Below, piece after piece: positions 37,806 through 46,653 of a stretch of DNA of 64,000 bases. How positions within the stretch are numbered: position 1 is the first letter of the stretch; each line of letters begins with the position of its first letter. The stretch covers positions 802,501-866,500 of the forward strand of contig NZ_CP093379.1 in assembly GCF_022655595.1 (NCBI RefSeq). The letters run 5' to 3'. Position numbers and translations under genes: made by a program. A model generated the notes under the pieces. The model was not told where the DNA came from and ran no database searches. It saw only the letters and a list, made by a program, of their open reading frames with translations. Source of the stretch: Ignatzschineria rhizosphaerae. GTDB taxonomy: Bacteria; Pseudomonadota; Gammaproteobacteria; Cardiobacteriales; Wohlfahrtiimonadaceae.

Positions 37806-38640
37806 TGTTTACAGTATTAGGAGAAAATACTGTTATGAATATCCATCGAAAAACAAAATTAACGCCGTTTCATCGAGAAGAGATTTGGCGATTACATCAT
37901 CAAGAAAAATTTACCGTAACCTATCTAGCTGAGCGTTTTATGGTAAGCAGACCTACGATCTATAAAGTACTAAAACAAGGTAGATTGAACTTGTTTGTGC
38001 CATTAGCTAGTAAAAATGAACGTTATAGAACAATTAAGTATGGCATTAAACGTCTTGCAAAGATTGAAAAATCTATTGAAGAGAAACTTAAAAAAAGGGC
38101 TAAACGTTATAACAAAAACTATCCTGCGAGATGGTCCATGTGGATACTAAACGGCTCCCTCTTTTAAAAGGGGATCTTAAAAATCGCACTAGAGAGTATT
38201 TATTTGTAGGAATTGATGATTTTTCAAGAGAACTTTATGCCGGTATTTATCCTGATAAATCACAGTTTAGTGCTGCTGAATTTCTTCGATGGGATCTGTT
38301 AGAACAGTGTCCCTATACTGTAGAATGCACCTATTCGGATAATGGTCGTGAGTATAAGGGTACATCAGAACATGCCTTTGTCGAAATGTGTCTAACACAT
38401 AAGATTAATCAAAAGTTTACAAAGCCAGCTTGCCCTCAAACGAATGGAAAAGCAGAAAGAGTCATTCGAACACTCATGGAAATGTGGCATAATCAGGAGG
38501 AGTTTATCAGTTCAGATGATCGGAAAAAGAAGCTAAAACGATTTTTGAACTATTACAACACAGTAAAACCTCATAAGGGTATTAATGGTTTAACGCCTTA
38601 TGAAGTTTTAGAAAATTATTTTAACACTGAAGTGTAAACA
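37806..38640 (+). mobile_element. IS481-like insertion sequence, inactivated
   Basis: 835 bp flanked by short inverted ends TGTTTACA/TGTAAACA. It contains one transposase frame interrupted by a frameshift. No clear target duplication. Just inside the left end, ACAGTATT-N7-AATACTGT forms a hairpin (37811-37833) with the AGGAG ribosome site in its loop, immediately before the transposase ATG. Confidence 0.8.
37835..38637 (+). pseudogene. IS481-family transposase, frameshifted
   Basis: First frame 37835-38167: helix-turn-helix (TPFHREEIWRLHHQEK, YLAERFMVSRPTIYKVLKQG) up to KRYNKNYPA. At about 38126-38130 one base is missing; the catalytic part goes on in another frame as EMVHVDTKRLPLLKGD (first Asp), CTYSDNGREYKGT (second Asp) and NGKAERVIRTLMEMW (Glu), ending at 38637. 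No slippery heptamer is visible at the join, so this looks like an inactivating mutation. Confidence 0.82.
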
Positions 38641-38705
38641 ACCCGCCGATTTCTAACAAATAAATTAACCAAGATTTCAGATGCCTCGTATGCGATTAAA
38701 AGAGC

Positions 38706-39203
38706 TTACTTTTTAGCTTCATCAATCATCGTAGTGACATCAAATGTGGTGATTTCCTCGATTAACTCATAGAACATCTCTTCGCCAACATCTTCGTAAG
38801 CTTCGTCGATGAAAGGGTAGCCGATGGTTTGCTCTTCTTTGAGGTATTCGCCCATGTTGCCTTGGACTTCGTATTCAACGGAGATCCATTGGCGAAGTAG
38901 TTTTCCTTCGTGATGATACTCAAACCATAACGCTTCAGCCGTATCATTGATCGCAAACATATAGATAGGTTTTTCTTTAGAGAGGCTTTTAAGTTTCTTT
39001 TGGAAATTGGCTTTAAAGCAGTGCTCAATATTGAGAAAGACAAAATCCCAGTTGTTGTAATCCGTGACAACAGCTTTGTTATCGTAAATCAGCGGTGAGA
39101 TATCATAATCCGTCTCAATGATCTCAGGGACATTGCGCTCACCTGCAAAAAACTCATCGACTAATTCTGGGAAATTGTGAGAGAAGAGAATAACAACATT
39201 CAT
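38706..39203 (-). CDS. Cytosolic protein of unknown function
   Basis: A 165-residue protein from the ATG at 39203 (AGGA 6 bases upstream); a TTG seven codons earlier is possible but weaker. Starts MNVVILFSHNFPELVDEFFAGE; acidic throughout, no signal peptide or membrane segment. The pattern of a beta strand, then NWDFVFLNIEHCF and FAINDTAEALWFEYH suggests an alpha/beta fold. No family recognised, no partner nearby. Confidence 0.6.
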   Translation of the reverse strand: MNVVILFSHNFPELVDEFFAGERNVPEIIETDYDISPLIYDNKAVVTDYNNWDFVFLNIEHCFKANFQKKLKSLSKEKPIYMFAINDTAEALWFEYHHEGKLLRQWISVEYEVQGNMGEYLKEEQTIGYPFIDEAYEDVGEEMFYELIEEITTFDVTTMIDEAKK

Positions 39204-39287
39204 AACGATCCTACTATTGAACAATAACGCTGATAATAGGTCTATTGTAATGGAATTAAAAAATTAATATCATTTCAAATTGCTTTC

Positions 39288-39875
39288 TTAATGCTCACCC
39301 GCTGTTTTTGTCTTTTTTGCTAAAGTTAGTTGCCCTTCATAATCCACTAATACGCCAAGAATTGGCAAGCGAACATAAGCTTTAAATTGATAGATACCAT
39401 TAGTAGAGACAGATTCTCGGCCGATAAATACAGGTGATAAAAAGCGAGGAATTTTACAGCCCAAAAACGTTACGTATTGAAAATCCCAATGAATTGCCAT
39501 GGTTGAATCACTTTCTGGATAAGCACGAACGGTTGGTTGAAAGTAGAAACGAATAGGGCCAACTTTTTCATAAAGCAGGTTTTGAGCCTTCGAGAAACCC
39601 ATAATAGAGGTGAATTTAGAAGCACCAAATTGCCGCTGCCAAATCTCTTGCCCATTGTGATGATCAACCGAAATAGTGGTTGGGACATGATTAGAGATTT
39701 TAGGCAGTCCTGAGAGCTTTCTTAAAAGCTTAAGAAGGATGTTTTGACCTCCTTTAACCACTGCATATCCTTGCCATTTTTGGTCAGAATTTTCATGAAA
39801 GAATTGAATTGCTTTTGGTAACAAGGCATAGGATTCTTCCCCTAAAAAGTGGCGAAATAGTTGTGGTTTTGCCAT
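39288..39875 (-). CDS. DUF4166 domain protein
   Basis: A 195-residue protein: LFRHFLGEESYALLPKAIQFFHE, GLPKISNHVPTTISVD, WQRQFGASKFTS and FLGCKIPRFLSPVF agree with the DUF4166 family. Such proteins are commonly encoded next to, or fused with, a saccharopine-dehydrogenase-like reductase, exactly as here. Likely a lipid- or envelope-related small beta protein; function unproven. Confidence 0.75.
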   Translation of the reverse strand: MAKPQLFRHFLGEESYALLPKAIQFFHENSDQKWQGYAVVKGGQNILLKLLRKLSGLPKISNHVPTTISVDHHNGQEIWQRQFGASKFTSIMGFSKAQNLLYEKVGPIRFYFQPTVRAYPESDSTMAIHWDFQYVTFLGCKIPRFLSPVFIGRESVSTNGIYQFKAYVRLPILGVLVDYEGQLTLAKKTKTAGEH

Positions 39876-39928
39876 ATTCTCTCCTTGAGTGAGGATGAGG
39901 ATGCCTTTAAGTATCTAGCCTCGTGCCT

Positions 39929-39963
39929 AGCATCGTCTAAGTTAATTTGATTTAGACGATGCT
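39929..39963. terminator. Hairpin between reductase and DUF4166 genes
   Basis: AGCATCGTCTAA/TTAGACGATGCT perfect 12-bp stem with an 11-base loop and no strong T-run on either strand. It may limit readthrough or stabilise mRNA ends. Confidence 0.45.
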
Positions 39964-39974
39964 CTGTTTAATTT

Positions 39975-40008
39975 TAAAATAGTATTTCTTTCAATTGAAT
40001 CGACTATA
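39975..40008 (+). repeat. Dispersed MITE-like repeat, right end only (copy H)
   Basis: AAATAGTATTTCTT followed by CAATTGAATCGACTATA matches the right terminus of copy G (AAATAGTATTTCTT, AAACCGAATCTACTATA). Confidence 0.5.
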
Positions 40009-40013
40009 AGAAA

Positions 40014-41153
40014 TCAGGAGATAATATCGGTGAAGGTCTTGATATTAAGCCTTTTTAATTCTGCTAAATACTCTTCAAGCGTAATAAGGTTAGTACTAGA
40101 AAAAGCGCCCCGATCTTGTAGCTGATTGTTTGCTAATTTTCTTGCAAGGATAATGGATGCAAAGCAGGGGATATTGGGGCCTTCATTGTCATAACCGATG
40201 ATTTCCCAGTTGATTTTTAGTGGTTTTTCAAGATGATCCTTGCCAATGAGCCGAACTTGCATTACGCTTAAACCATCTCCGAATCTTTCAAATTTTTGCG
40301 CTAATTTGTAAAAGGCGCCGGCATATTTTACAGGATGAGGAAAGAGCTTGAAGCGCCGGAGGAATGCCACAAAACTTGCGCTAAATTGCACGAGGCTAAT
40401 TCCCACACCCGCTTTAAAGGAGAGGTTTTTAAGAGAAGGGTAGTTGTGAGGAAAAATCTCTAAATCTGGCACATTACAATTGCTCACCCATCTTTTTTTA
40501 GGAAGATGATAAAACTTGCGATGTTCTAGATCCTGTAAGCCATAAACAGGTGTTTGCTGCTTATTTTTGAGCATTGTAAAAGTTTCACCAGCGTAACTTA
40601 GTACCGCAGAAAGGGTTGAAATGCCGGGGACTTTTTCCGAGGCAGATAGGCAAATTTCAATCGATTCAAGAGCTGAAAATCGGGAAAGGTGGTGATTGAT
40701 TACCGCGCTACTTAATCCCGGAACAGTACTAGCACCAGCGCAGATAAAGCATTGCTGGGCTTTTGCTTCATTATCTAAGCTTGAAATGCCGGCAACAAAT
40801 TCTCTAGAATCAGCAAGGTCAATATAGTGAGTATTTGCTTGAAGTGCTGATTGCGCAATATGGTAGGATTGCCCTTGAAAAGGGCCAACGGTTGAGATCA
40901 CAAGATTAACACCGTGTTGAAGGAAAATTGCCGCAAGATCATCTTTTGCAACATCCACTTCACAATAATTACAGTCTAATGTCTCTGCGAGAATCTTTGC
41001 TTTTTGGCCATTTCTGCCGGCAATAATCAGTTTAATATTTTGATTGAGGGGATCTGTTTTCGGGCTTAGCGCACTTGAGATGAGTTCGCCAAAATTCCCA
41101 TAACCACCGAGCACCATGATTGTAAATGGGGAGGAAGCCTTGAGATTTGCCAT
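40014..41153 (-). CDS. Saccharopine dehydrogenase-like NAD(P)-binding protein
   Basis: A 379-residue protein from the ATG at 41153 (AAGGGATG ribosome site); an upstream in-frame ATG at 41228 would add a 25-residue tail with no family support. Rossmann motif VLGGYGNFGELI, then LIIAGRNGQKAKILAE, VISTVGPFQGQSYHIA, DLADSREFV and CAGASTVPGLSSAVI. These are typical of trans-acting enoyl reductase/saccharopine-dehydrogenase-like proteins, not of lysine metabolism proper. Same strand as the DUF4166 gene 138 bp downstream, with which it recurs in other genomes. Confidence 0.78.
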   Translation of the reverse strand: MANLKASSPFTIMVLGGYGNFGELISSALSPKTDPLNQNIKLIIAGRNGQKAKILAETLDCNYCEVDVAKDDLAAIFLQHGVNLVISTVGPFQGQSYHIAQSALQANTHYIDLADSREFVAGISSLDNEAKAQQCFICAGASTVPGLSSAVINHHLSRFSALESIEICLSASEKVPGISTLSAVLSYAGETFTMLKNKQQTPVYGLQDLEHRKFYHLPKKRWVSNCNVPDLEIFPHNYPSLKNLSFKAGVGISLVQFSASFVAFLRRFKLFPHPVKYAGAFYKLAQKFERFGDGLSVMQVRLIGKDHLEKPLKINWEIIGYDNEGPNIPCFASIILARKLANNQLQDRGAFSSTNLITLEEYLAELKRLNIKTFTDIIS

Positions 41154-41349
41154 TTTGCATCCCTTAGAAATATGAAAGATAGCATGAGTTTTCTTATTTA
41201 GCGTAACAAACTTTATGTGAGAAAGCATCTCTTCTAAAGGCTATCTATCTTATTTTGCGTGTAAATTTATTAGATTAGAAAATTCCCCCTTACAAAAAGT
41301 AAGAAGCGTAGTCATATTGATAAGAATGCTTGAAGGCTTTAATATTTTT

Positions 41350-42642
41350 TTAAAGTAATTTTTTCAAAGTAAAGGAGAAAGTTGTCCCTTCACCGACTTT
41401 ACTATTAATCATCAATTTACTGTCATGATTATTGAGTGCATGTTTGACAATGGCAAGCCCCAGCCCACTTCCTCCTGATTGATCTCGGTTACGGGAGGAA
41501 TCGACACGATAAAAGCGTTCGGTGAGTTTATTTAAATGAATTGCCGGAATTCCTTTGCCTTTATCGCTGACGGAGAAAAGAATCTCATTGCCCCTATTTT
41601 TTAATGAAAGATGCACCGGCGTATCATCAGGATTATGCTCAATGGCATTATAAAAGAGATTGTTAAAAACCTGTTTTAGTTGCTCGCTATTCCCATTAAT
41701 ATGGATATTTGGATCAATTTCTGCGGTGATTATGGTCTCTTTACCCGGATGATGATTGTGGTAATCATCAATAAGCGTTATAGCAATCTCTGAGAGATTA
41801 ATGAGCGTAAATTTATCAGCTTTAGGCGCCGTTTCTAAGCGGGTTAATGCCATCAGTTGAATGACTAGAGAATGGAGCCTTTCGATCTGTTCATCCATGC
41901 GCGATAGTGCTTTGCCGGTAAAGCTTGATTTTTCTTCATCTGAGAGATTGCCATCAAGCATCTCAACGTAGCCTTTTAAAACAGTAAGCGGCACTCGTAA
42001 CTCATGATTGACGTTAGCAAAGAACATTTGTCGTGTGCGCTCTGCGATCTCTCTATCTGTGACATCTCGTGCAATAATAAGAAGATTGTTTTCGATATAA
42101 GGATAATAGAAGCGGCATTCTAGTTCTCGATGATCATGTTTTAATAAAAAAGGTTGCGAAAAATCCCCTTTTTTAAAATACTCAACAATCTCAGGAGTAC
42201 GAATAAGGTTAAAGATTGATTGTTTCTCATCTTGTGGCCAGCGTAATTTAAGCATCTGTTCTGCTTGTGGATTACACCAATTGAGACGGCCTTCCTTATC
42301 GCAGAGAATTGTGGCATCAGGCATTGCCTCCGCACCTTTACGAAAATAACGGATAAAATCAAGAAGACGATTTCGCTCTTTACGATTTTCAAGACGCATG
42401 CGATGTAGTCCATGAAAGATTGGTAGCCATGTAGCTTTTCCTTCTGGAGGAAAGAGATTATGATCTACCCAAATCCAGTGAGAGAGACGATAAATTTGCC
42501 AATAGTGCCAGAGTAGTAAGAGTAATACTGCAATAAAGAGCCAGAGAAAAATATGCCCAAAGAAAAAGGAGAGAAAAATTGCCGGGACAAATGCTAAGAG
42601 TAACTCTATCAAAAAGTGCTTAATAGACAAATGACCCAACAT
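41350..42642 (-). CDS. phoR: Phosphate regulon sensor histidine kinase
   Basis: A 430-residue PhoR. Two N-terminal membrane helices (about residues 8-45), a PAS domain (MPDATILCDKEGRLNWCNPQAEQML split at CDKEG), phospho-acceptor His in FANVNHELRVPLTVLKGY, and an ATPase domain with N box NNLFYNAIEHN, G1 FSVSDKGKGIP and G2 GGSGLGLAIV. It senses Pst/PhoU state and phosphorylates PhoB. It lies 198 bp downstream of phoB, a larger gap than usual. Confidence 0.94.
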   Translation of the reverse strand: MLGHLSIKHFLIELLLAFVPAIFLSFFFGHIFLWLFIAVLLLLLWHYWQIYRLSHWIWVDHNLFPPEGKATWLPIFHGLHRMRLENRKERNRLLDFIRYFRKGAEAMPDATILCDKEGRLNWCNPQAEQMLKLRWPQDEKQSIFNLIRTPEIVEYFKKGDFSQPFLLKHDHRELECRFYYPYIENNLLIIARDVTDREIAERTRQMFFANVNHELRVPLTVLKGYVEMLDGNLSDEEKSSFTGKALSRMDEQIERLHSLVIQLMALTRLETAPKADKFTLINLSEIAITLIDDYHNHHPGKETIITAEIDPNIHINGNSEQLKQVFNNLFYNAIEHNPDDTPVHLSLKNRGNEILFSVSDKGKGIPAIHLNKLTERFYRVDSSRNRDQSGGSGLGLAIVKHALNNHDSKLMINSKVGEGTTFSFTLKKLL

Positions 42643-42840
42643 AATTGAATACTCCTCATTTTATACTAAGCCAGTAGTAGGCAAGCTTTCTGCTTATGAT
42701 AAACGTTTTGTGTTCTTTCGTCATTGCTTAAAGAGGGCAATGAAATGGTTATATATAGTTAAAGATGTAATAGTGAAGCGCATCGCACTCTATTACGCAG
42801 TGGTTAAAAATGTGTGACTATCTTGTGTTTTATGAATATC

Positions 42841-43533
42841 TTATTGTGGTGAAAAACGGTAACCTTCACCTCGCACAGTTTGTAAAAGACGTTGATGACC
42901 GGTGGGTTCTAAGATTTTACGTAATCTTCCGATAGTGACATCTACCGTTCTCTCATCCACGTAGCTATCCATCCCCCAAACATGATCAAGGAGCTTTCCT
43001 CGGCTATAAACTCGATCTACATGCGTCATAAAAAAGGCGAGCAAGCGAAACTCAATAGCGCTGACATTGATGAGCTCCCCATTAATGGTGATGCGCTGAG
43101 CGTCTAAATCTAATTCAATGCCAGCAATTTCGATAATCTCTTTATCTTCTTCCACATACTCTTCAATTCGGCGAAGTAGGGAATTAATACGAGAGAGAAG
43201 CTCTTTCATAGCAAAAGGCTTGGGTAAATAATCATCAGCACCAGAGTCTAATCCTTCAAGACGATCATCTAATTCGGCTCGAGCACTTAACATGATAATC
43301 GGAATATGGCGGTTTTTCCGGCTAGATTTAAGTTCTTTTAATAGATCAAGCCCCGACTTTTTAGGGAGCATCCAATCGAGTAAAATCAGATCGATTTTTG
43401 CTTGTGATGCTAAAACTTCTTTTGCCTCTAAACCATCGAAAGCTTGAACAACGTCAAATCCTTCGCTTGATAAAAAATGTTCGATCATTTCAGAGATAGG
43501 TGTTTCGTCTTCAACGATGAGGATTTTTTTCAT
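42841..43533 (-). CDS. phoB: Phosphate regulon response regulator
   Basis: A 230-residue OmpR-type regulator: acidic pocket VEDETPI, phospho-acceptor Asp53 (LILLDWMLPKKSG), conserved Thr/Ser and Lys (IIMLSARAE, DYLPKPFAMKEL), then winged helix with DERTVDVTIGRLRKIL. It binds Pho boxes such as those at 24618, 27905 and in its own promoter (43599-43616), indicating autoregulation. Confidence 0.95.
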   Translation of the reverse strand: MKKILIVEDETPISEMIEHFLSSEGFDVVQAFDGLEAKEVLASQAKIDLILLDWMLPKKSGLDLLKELKSSRKNRHIPIIMLSARAELDDRLEGLDSGADDYLPKPFAMKELLSRINSLLRRIEEYVEEDKEIIEIAGIELDLDAQRITINGELINVSAIEFRLLAFFMTHVDRVYSRGKLLDHVWGMDSYVDERTVDVTIGRLRKILEPTGHQRLLQTVRGEGYRFSPQ

Positions 43534-43598
43534 AGTAATAACTCTACTTATAATAGTGAGAAATGTGGTTAATATAGACGTTAGTTTAGGAGGTAATT

Positions 43599-43616
43599 AT
43601 GACAAGGGTGTAACAA
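43599..43616 (-). promoter_or_regulatory. Pho box of phoB (autoregulation)
   Basis: On the minus strand TTGTTAC-ACCC-TTGTCAT, the same half-sites and order as the pstS box, pointing towards phoB and 66 bp from its start codon. Confidence 0.8.
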
Positions 43617-43637
43617 AGCATAAAGCTGTCTATTTTT

Positions 43638-43700
43638 TTGTCATCTTATTGTCATAAGGCAGATTATCGTGAGAACGAAATATTGTCACGATTTTGTCAT
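43638..43700 (+). promoter_or_regulatory. Two Pho boxes facing away from phoB
   Basis: TTGTCAT-CTTA-TTGTCAT (43638-43655) and TTGTCAC-GATT-TTGTCAT (43683-43700), both on the + strand. The second has a -10-like TAAATA at 43713-43718. No protein gene lies to the right on this strand before the terminator at 43880. Confidence 0.65.
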
Positions 43701-43770
43701 ATTATAATTTTTTAAATATTTCTTATGATATTGATTTCTTGTGGGATTTTATTTAATTTTTAGATACAGT

Positions 43771-43832
43771 TTATAACTCATGTACCGGTAATTTGATTCT
43801 GTGACTTTTAAACCGATTTTATTATAAAATCA
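43771..43832 (-). repeat. Dispersed MITE-like repeat, copy D (partial)
   Basis: On the minus strand it reads ATAAAATCGGTTTAAAAGTC, then CAAATTACCGGTACATGAG and TTATAAACT, i.e. the left half of the family with changes. Confidence 0.55.
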
Positions 43833-43879
43833 TCTAAGAGGAATTATTAGGCTGATGGGGCGACTAAAATCCTCAATAA

Positions 43880-43907
43880 AAAAGGGATTCACTTTCGAAT
43901 CCCTTTT
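43880..43907. terminator. Bidirectional terminator downstream of glmM
   Basis: AAAAGGGATTC/GAATCCCTTTT stem, 6-base loop. The minus strand has a longer U-run (for glmM), the plus strand a shorter one. Confidence 0.8.
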
Positions 43908-43965
43908 AGCATGTCATTTGATTGTTTTTTTAAGTGCCTTAAATTAGCTTAAAGGCTTTAATGTT

Positions 43966-45288
43966 TTAAGCTTGATCTGCAGATGCACGAATAATATCCG
44001 CAAGGGCAATAGTATGTTTTTCAGATAGTGCATGATCATGGCTCTCAACCATGACTCTGACAACAGGCTCCGTTCCTGAAGGGCGAATAAGAATACGGCC
44101 TTCACCATCAAGTGCTGTTTCAATCTCTTCCATTGCTGCTTTTAATTCTGGTGTATCCCATGTTGTCTCTTTAGTGATTCTAACGTTGTGCATGACTTGC
44201 ACTGTTTTAGGAATTTCATCTAAGATCTGCCCAAATGAGCGTTTGAGCGCTGTCACTGTAAGTAAGCATTGAAGCGCTGCAATAATGCCATCTCCTGTAG
44301 AGTGCGCATCTAAACAGAGGATATGTCCTGAGTTCTCCCCCCCAATAGTGAGCGATTTTTCATTGAGAAGCTCTAATACGTAGCGGTCACCCACTTTAGA
44401 ACGTAAAAGTTCAATCCCACGTTTTTTTAGCGCTAGCTCAAAACCAAGGTTACTCATAATAGTGCCGACAACGGCCTTTTCATTACGAGCGGTAGCAAGC
44501 AGATAGAGAATATCATCCCCATCAAAAGGCCGGCCATGTTCATCAATAATTAATAAACGATCCCCATCCCCATCAAATGCAATTCCACAATGGGCTTTTT
44601 CTTGCTTAACACGCTCAATAATTGCCTCTGGAGAAGTCGAGCCAACTTTGTCATTGATATTAAGACCTGTCGGCGCTGTGCCCACTTCAATGACTGTAGC
44701 ACCGAGTTTCTTAAAGAGCTTAGGGGCAACTTCATAAGTCGCACCATGTGCGCAGTCGATAACAATTTTTTGACCGGTAAGTGAGAGACCTTCAGCACTT
44801 TGATAGCAAAAATCAACATACTCATCGCTCGCAGTGAGAAGGTGGCTAATAGTACCAAGCTCGCCGTTTTTAGGTAGCACTAATGGTTCATCAATCGCTT
44901 TTTCAATAGAGAGTTCCACCGCGTCATCCAATTTTTCCCCAAGATGATTAAAGAACTTAATACCATTATCGTAAAACGGATTGTGAGAGGCAGAGACAAC
45001 AATGCCAGCAACCATCTGGTGCTTCATGGTTAAATGTGCAATGGCTGGTGTTGGTAAAACGCCTGCAAGGACGACATTTACCCCAGCATAAGTTAAACCA
45101 GCAGATAGTGCTGATTCAAGCATATCGCCAGATTGACGGGTATCTTTTCCAATAAGAACGGTTGCATTAGGGGTTGTCGCTAATACTTTACCGGCAGCAA
45201 ACCCCAATTTTAATGCGAACTCAGGGGTTAAGGGAAAATCTCCTACTTTGCCGCGAATTCCATCTGTTCCAAAATACTTTCTCATCAT
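43966..45288 (-). CDS. glmM: Phosphoglucosamine mutase
   Basis: A 440-residue GlmM. Motifs: YFGTDGIRGKVG, active-site phosphoserine Ser101 in VSASHNPFYDNGIKFF, metal-binding AFDGDGDRLLIID, substrate-loop GGENSGHI and phosphate-loop RPSGTEPVVRVMVE. It interconverts glucosamine-6- and -1-phosphate for UDP-GlcNAc. Two adjacent ATGs are possible; the first has AAAGGAC at good distance. Stands alone rather than behind folP/ftsH. Confidence 0.95.
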   Translation of the reverse strand: MMRKYFGTDGIRGKVGDFPLTPEFALKLGFAAGKVLATTPNATVLIGKDTRQSGDMLESALSAGLTYAGVNVVLAGVLPTPAIAHLTMKHQMVAGIVVSASHNPFYDNGIKFFNHLGEKLDDAVELSIEKAIDEPLVLPKNGELGTISHLLTASDEYVDFCYQSAEGLSLTGQKIVIDCAHGATYEVAPKLFKKLGATVIEVGTAPTGLNINDKVGSTSPEAIIERVKQEKAHCGIAFDGDGDRLLIIDEHGRPFDGDDILYLLATARNEKAVVGTIMSNLGFELALKKRGIELLRSKVGDRYVLELLNEKSLTIGGENSGHILCLDAHSTGDGIIAALQCLLTVTALKRSFGQILDEIPKTVQVMHNVRITKETTWDTPELKAAMEEIETALDGEGRILIRPSGTEPVVRVMVESHDHALSEKHTIALADIIRASADQA

Positions 45289-45493
45289 TATGTCCTTTTA
45301 ATTTTACCCGTATATCCTTAATAAGCATTCATCATTAATCGCAATGGATTACATCTATTGCGTGGTTTTATAACCCTAGTAAAGAGAGGGATATGATCTG
45401 TATAGGTTATCGATGCTATATGTTATACAGATTTTTAATAATAATAATTATTTATTTCTTGATTTTAGGGTCTGTTGAACATTTGGAATAAAA

Positions 45494-45545
45494 AATAGAG
45501 AGTTGTAAAATGTAATCGTCAAAAAAACATTACAAACTCTCTATT
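45494..45545. repeat. Hairpin in front of the IS5 transposase
   Basis: AATAGAGAGTTGTAA pairs with TTACAAACTCTCTATT (one bulge) around a 21-base loop and ends 2 bases before the transposase ATG. In transcripts entering from outside it would hide the start region. Confidence 0.7.
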
Positions 45546-45547
45546 CT

Positions 45548-46303
45548 ATGCCCCAAACGTTACTGAATGACCAGCTTTGGTTGAAGCTAAAGCCTATTCT
45601 CCTAGATTTAAATATTTATGACAAACCAAATTTAAGAAATATTTTTACAGGCATTTTATTTCGCCTTAAAACAGGCTGCCAATGGCGCTATCTTCCCGAA
45701 TGCTTTGGAAAGCCTAATACGGTTTTTAAAGCTTTTAGGCGATGGTCCAAGCTTGATAAGTTTTCTAAAATATTCAAAATGTTAATTCAAGATCCTGATA
45801 TGGAATGGCTATCCATCGATGCGACTCACATCAGAGCACACCAAAGTAGTGCTAGGTCTTCTAGCCTAGAATCTCAAGCTATTGCCAAAAGCGCTGGCGG
45901 TAATAGTACTAAAATCCATCTTATAGTGGATGCTCATGGTAACCCTCTCGACTTTATAATCAGCGATGGGGTAACTCATGATGTCAAAGTTGCCCCAGAG
46001 CTGATTGAAAAAGTTTATTTAAATGAAACAAAATTACTAAATGCCGATCGAGGATATATATCTGAAAAAGTAAGTGAATCCTTATCTCATCAAGGAGTTC
46101 ACCCTAATATTCCTAATAAAAGAAACAGCTTATCTGGCAATACCCACATGGACTGGCATATTTATAAAGCTCGGCATGTTGTCGAGAATATGTTTGCAAC
46201 TTTAAAGCATTTCAGAGGCATAGCAACACGATATGATAAGTTGAAAAATAGCTATATCAGTAATGTTGCTTTAGCCTGTGCTTATATTTGGTTGAAATTA
46301 TGA
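45548..46303 (+). CDS. IS5-family transposase
   Basis: A 251-residue DDE transposase: N-terminal DUF4096-type domain (FRLKTGCQWRYLPECFGKP), catalytic SIDATHIRAHQ (Asp), LLNADRGYIS (Asp) and HVVENMFATLKHFRGIATRYD (Glu, split here at LKHF). Complete and uninterrupted, so the element may be mobile. Confidence 0.92.
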   Translation: MPQTLLNDQLWLKLKPILLDLNIYDKPNLRNIFTGILFRLKTGCQWRYLPECFGKPNTVFKAFRRWSKLDKFSKIFKMLIQDPDMEWLSIDATHIRAHQSSARSSSLESQAIAKSAGGNSTKIHLIVDAHGNPLDFIISDGVTHDVKVAPELIEKVYLNETKLLNADRGYISEKVSESLSHQGVHPNIPNKRNSLSGNTHMDWHIYKARHVVENMFATLKHFRGIATRYDKLKNSYISNVALACAYIWLKL

Positions 46304-46318
46304 ATGTTCAACAGACTC

Positions 46319-46653
46319 TATTGTCAATGTGAAAAAAACAGACAATTCCCCTTCAATATAGAGGTGCGATGCATTATAACGAATGGTGCGTTAGGATATG
46401 TCATAAGCTTTTAATATTTATTAAATATTTCTATTTTTTAAAAGTGGGATTAATTTAGTCCTTAATGATAGGTAATGGGAAATCTGATTTTAAAATAAAT
46501 AAAAGGATCTTAAATAGAATTTAGTCATGTTTATGGTTAGTAATTGTTTTAACTTTGATCCTACATCAACAGATTTGCGAAATTAGTCCTAACCCTGATT
46601 TTTATTTGTTATACTGACAAGATTAAAGTTAATTCAAATATTCAGGAGCAGAA
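46319..46653. other. Gene-free region upstream of NDUFA9-type gene
   Basis: 335 bp. AT-rich; a plausible -10 TATACT occurs near 46611, about 40 bp before the start codon. Nothing else recognised. Confidence 0.45.

Larger units (their letters stand above)
43534..43965. other. Region between phoB and glmM, candidate PhoB-driven small RNA
   Basis: 432 bp with no credible protein gene. It contains three Pho boxes, repeat copy D and a bidirectional terminator at 43880-43907. A transcript started by the outward boxes at about 43725 would be about 180 nt long. This is inference. Confidence 0.4.
45468..46318 (+). mobile_element. IS5-family insertion sequence (complete)
   Basis: 851 bp with terminal repeats GGGTCTGTTGAACATT and (right end, inverted) GAGTCTGTTGAACATT. 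A TA duplication flanks it (45466-45467 and 46319-46320), as for the IS427-type branch. One intact transposase frame. Confidence 0.92.

Noticed and set aside
44550-44858. 102-codon frame overlapping glmM
   Set aside because: Out-of-frame shadow of glmM; no start signal or domain.
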